Below, piece after piece: positions 52,638 through 55,104 of a DNA stretch of 55,104 nucleotides. Below the pieces are notes generated by a model. The model saw only the letters and a list, made by a program, of their open reading frames with translations. It was not told the origin of the DNA and did no database searches. Source of the stretch: Brevibacterium epidermidis NBRC 14811 (lineage in GTDB: Bacteria > Actinomycetota > Actinomycetes > Actinomycetales > Brevibacteriaceae); contig NZ_BCSJ01000007.1 in NCBI RefSeq assembly GCF_001570805.1, positions 1 to 55,104 on the forward strand. The letters run 5' to 3'. A program made the translations under genes and the position numbers. Positions within the stretch are counted from its first letter, which is position 1. Each line of letters starts with the position of its first letter.

Positions 52638-52643
52638 TAGACT
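52638..52643 (+). promoter_or_regulatory. Leaderless -10 box for cysS
   Basis: TAGACT followed by six bases and the GTG at 52650; identical in sequence and spacing to the mshA promoter. Confidence 0.45.
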
Positions 52644-52649
52644 TGGGGT

Positions 52650-54101
52650 GTGACTATTTCGCTCTATAACACCGCCAGCCGCACGACCGAAGAACTGCGC
52701 CCCGTCAACGACGGTCAGGTCGGTATCTATGTCTGTGGTGCCACGGTGCAGGGCGAACCCCATATCGGCCACCTGCGGTCGGCCTCGGTGTTCGACACCC
52801 TGCGGCGCTGGCTGCTCTACAGCGGCTATCGAGTGACCATGGTCCGCAACGTCACCGACATCGACGACAAGATCCTGTCGAAGTCGATCGAAGAGGGGCG
52901 GGAGTGGTTCGCTCACGCGTATAAGTACGAACGCGCCTTCACCGCCGCCTACGACGCCCTCGACGTGCTGCCGCCGAGCAGTGAACCGCGTGCGACTGGG
53001 CACATCACCGAGATGATCGAACTCATCTCCCGCCTCATCGAGGCCGGACACGCCTACCCTGCGGAGGACGGCAGTGCCGATGTCTACTTCGACGCCGCCT
53101 CGTGGAGCGAATATGGGGCACTGACGAACCAGAAGCTCGAGGACATGGAGCTGTCCGAAGGCACCGAGCTGCGCGGGAAGCGGGACGCCCGGGACTTCGC
53201 GCTGTGGAAGGCGCACAAGGACACCGAGCCGATCACCGCGTCATGGCCCTCGCCGTGGGGACGGGGCCGACCGGGCTGGCACATCGAGTGCTCGGCCATG
53301 TCGACGAAGTACCTGGGGTCGAACTTCGACATCCACGGCGGCGGACTCGATCTGCGCTTCCCGCATCACGAGAACGAGCTGGCGCAGTCCCGTGCCGCCG
53401 GCGACCAGTTCGCGAATATCTGGATGCATTCCGGCCTGCTCAACGTGGGCGGGGACAAGATGTCGAAGTCCCTGGGCAACTCGGTCTTCGCCTCCGACCT
53501 GTTCGATACATTCAGCCCGCTGGCCGTGCGCTACTTCCTCACCGGTGCGAGCTACCGGTCGATCCTCGACTTCTCGAACGAGGCGATGGAACGCTCCGCG
53601 GCCTCACTGGAACGACTCCAGAACTTCCTCCAGCGCGCTCGCCAGGAACTCGGCGCGGACGCCCCGGCGCTGCCGGACGTCAGCGACTCCTACGCCGGAC
53701 GCAGCGTCGACGTTCCCGCCGAATTCGCCGCGGCCCTCGACGACGACCTCGGTGTGCCGCGTGCGCTGTCCGTTGTCTTCGCATCCGTGAGCGAAGGAGC
53801 GAAGCTCCTCGACTCCGGCAGCGACCGGGCGGAGCTGGCGCGGATCGTCGCCGAAGTCGAGCTCATGCTCGACATCCTCGGCGTCAATCCCAGCGCTGAG
53901 GTCTGGGCGGGATCGGCGACCGACGCCAAGGCGGAATCCGCACTCGACTCCCTCGTGGCCACCATGGCCAAGCGACGGGCCGAGGCGAAGGCGGAGAAGG
54001 ACTTCGCCACCGCGGATGCCCTGCGCGACGAACTGGCTGCGGCCGGCGTCATCATCGAGGACACGGCCGACGGGTACCGCTACCACCTCGGCGAGGGCTG
54101 A
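52650..54101 (+). CDS. cysS: Cysteinyl-tRNA synthetase
   Basis: A 483-residue class I aminoacyl-tRNA synthetase attaching cysteine to tRNA-Cys. The nucleotide-binding HIGH motif is in GEPHIGHLRSAS, the second class I motif KMSKS in GGDKMSKSLGNS, and zinc ligands include YVCGATVQ and WHIECSAMS. The C-terminal anticodon-binding helical region is at about 350-450 with AKRRAEAKAEKDFATADALRDEL. GTG start at 52650. It is followed by rlmB as in M. tuberculosis (Rv3580c-Rv3579c). Confidence 0.96.
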   Translation: MTISLYNTASRTTEELRPVNDGQVGIYVCGATVQGEPHIGHLRSASVFDTLRRWLLYSGYRVTMVRNVTDIDDKILSKSIEEGREWFAHAYKYERAFTAAYDALDVLPPSSEPRATGHITEMIELISRLIEAGHAYPAEDGSADVYFDAASWSEYGALTNQKLEDMELSEGTELRGKRDARDFALWKAHKDTEPITASWPSPWGRGRPGWHIECSAMSTKYLGSNFDIHGGGLDLRFPHHENELAQSRAAGDQFANIWMHSGLLNVGGDKMSKSLGNSVFASDLFDTFSPLAVRYFLTGASYRSILDFSNEAMERSAASLERLQNFLQRARQELGADAPALPDVSDSYAGRSVDVPAEFAAALDDDLGVPRALSVVFASVSEGAKLLDSGSDRAELARIVAEVELMLDILGVNPSAEVWAGSATDAKAESALDSLVATMAKRRAEAKAEKDFATADALRDELAAAGVIIEDTADGYRYHLGEG

Positions 54102-54161
54102 GGACGACGATCTTCGGTCACGGGCATGAGCTCGCGACCCCAACGAACTTGAAGGATTCAG

Positions 54162-55100
54162 ATGGCTTCCAATCCCCGCTCCGGCGGTTCGAAGAAGGGC
54201 CCGACCAAGGGGTCGGGCGGTAAGAACAAACGCGGCCTGCGCGGCAAGGGGCCGACGCCCAAGGCCGAGGACCGCGTCTATCACAAGGCGCACAAGGCCG
54301 CGCAGCAGCGCAAGAACTCGAACGCCTCGGCGCAGGCGAAGCGGAAGAAGAAGGAGCTCGGACCGAATATGGTCGCCGGGCGCAATTCGGTCCTCGAAGC
54401 TCTGCGCGAGGGCGTTCCGGCCACCGCGATGTACGTCTCCGGACGCATCGACGCCGATGACCGGGTCCGCGAATCCATCACTCTGGCGACTCAGCGCGGA
54501 ATCTCGATGCTCGAAGCGAGCAAGCCCGACCTCGACCGGCTCACCGACGACGCGATCCACCAGGGTATCGCCCTGCAGGTCCCGCCGTACGACTACGCTG
54601 ACCCCTCCGACCTGCTCGAATTCGCGGCAGACCGGGCCGAGACGCCGCTGATTGTAGCGCTCGACGGGATCACGGACCCGCGCAACCTCGGTGCCATCGT
54701 CCGGTCGACGGCGGCCTTCGGCGGCCACGGCGTGATCATCCCCGAACGCCGCGCCGCCTCGATGACGGCCGCGGCGTGGAAGACCTCCGCCGGTGCTGCA
54801 TCGCGCATCCGCGTGGCACAGGTTGTCAACCTGGCGCGGGCGATCGACGAGCTGAAGAAGCAGAACGTCTTCGTCGTCGGTCTCGACATGGACGGTGACG
54901 TCGACCTGCCGGAGCTGACCTTCACCCGCGATCCGCTGTGCATCGTCGTCGGCTCCGAGGGCAAGGGCCTGTCGCGTCTCATCTCGGAGAAGTGCGACCA
55001 GATCGTGTCGATCCCGATCGCCGCGACCACCGAGTCGCTCAACGCCGGCATCGCCGCGGCCGTCTCCCTCTACGAGGTGGCCCGAGCCCGCCGCGCCTGA
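54162..55100 (+). CDS. rlmB: 23S rRNA (guanosine-2'-O) methyltransferase, TrmH/SpoU family
   Basis: A 312-residue RNA methyltransferase. A roughly 65-residue Lys/Gly/Arg-rich N-terminus precedes the SpoU substrate-binding domain (MVAGRNSVLEALREGVPATAM) and the SPOUT knot, with motif 1 DPRNLGAIVRSTAAFGGHGV, motif 2 CIVVGSEGKGLSRLI and motif 3 SIPIAATTESLNAGIAAAVSLYE. It modifies G2251 of 23S rRNA. The stop at 55098-55100 lies a few bases before the window end. Confidence 0.92.
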   Translation: MASNPRSGGSKKGPTKGSGGKNKRGLRGKGPTPKAEDRVYHKAHKAAQQRKNSNASAQAKRKKKELGPNMVAGRNSVLEALREGVPATAMYVSGRIDADDRVRESITLATQRGISMLEASKPDLDRLTDDAIHQGIALQVPPYDYADPSDLLEFAADRAETPLIVALDGITDPRNLGAIVRSTAAFGGHGVIIPERRAASMTAAAWKTSAGAASRIRVAQVVNLARAIDELKKQNVFVVGLDMDGDVDLPELTFTRDPLCIVVGSEGKGLSRLISEKCDQIVSIPIAATTESLNAGIAAAVSLYEVARARRA

Positions 55101-55104
55101 CCCC

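Noticed and set aside
1..55104. tRNA, rRNA, insertion sequences or prophage genes
   Set aside because: No cloverleaf-like or rRNA-like segment was seen in the spacers by eye, and no transposase, integrase or phage protein appears among the gene products.

Overview
The window is high-GC actinobacterial chromosome, most likely Micrococcales and plausibly Brevibacterium. The evidence is the GC-rich codon choice, mycothiol genes (mshA and a mycothiol-dependent formaldehyde dehydrogenase), the senX3-regX3, carD and MetP/MetS-type genes, and many starts 6-7 nt below a TAnnnT hexamer (leaderless transcripts). No rRNA, tRNA, CRISPR array, insertion sequence or prophage was seen. The genus is inferred from gene content.

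Layout. (1) 1-2.2 kb: a NarL/DesK-type two-component pair. (2) 2.3-17.5 kb: a catabolic island, all on the plus strand. It holds a PucR regulator, a fold-type III PLP decarboxylase, a Dpp/Opp-type peptide ABC transporter, an S66 LD-carboxypeptidase, a penicillin-recognising serine hydrolase, DUF3870, a DUF819 membrane protein, an M19 dipeptidase and a class I amidotransferase-fold hydrolase. An APC permease and a universal stress protein follow. The combination resembles the Bacillus subtilis dpp-ykf murein-peptide locus and suggests uptake and breakdown of D-amino-acid-containing wall peptides. (3) 19.8-27 kb: a thioredoxin-reductase-like flavoprotein divergent from an XRE-cupin regulator, a DUF222/HNH protein below an AT-rich stretch, a luciferase-like oxidoreductase, and a secreted NlpC/P60 hydrolase with a structured leader. 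(4) 27-34 kb: aminopeptidase N, an FUSC-type membrane protein, and an XRE-cupin regulator divergent from azlCD, then DUF2516 and an alpha/beta hydrolase.

(5) 34.8-55.1 kb: two conserved actinobacterial core blocks that are separate in Mycobacterium are joined here. They are mshA-ybjN-(DUF1801)-gpm-phoU/senX3-regX3 and carD-ispDF-...-cysS-rlmB. The second block is interrupted between ispDF and cysS by a PanE-like gene, an amino acid permease, a formaldehyde-detoxification pair and an NSS transporter with its 37-residue small subunit. The DUF1801 gene carries a single-base frameshift. IspD and IspF are fused, with a strong internal ribosome site at the domain junction.

Two traits run through the window. 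A quasi-palindromic word, CCGCCGAGGCGG (core CCGAGGCGG), recurs about thirty times on both strands in genes and spacers. Many conserved proteins also carry Ala/Gly/Ser/Asp-rich low-complexity linkers or tails, several of which contain that word.
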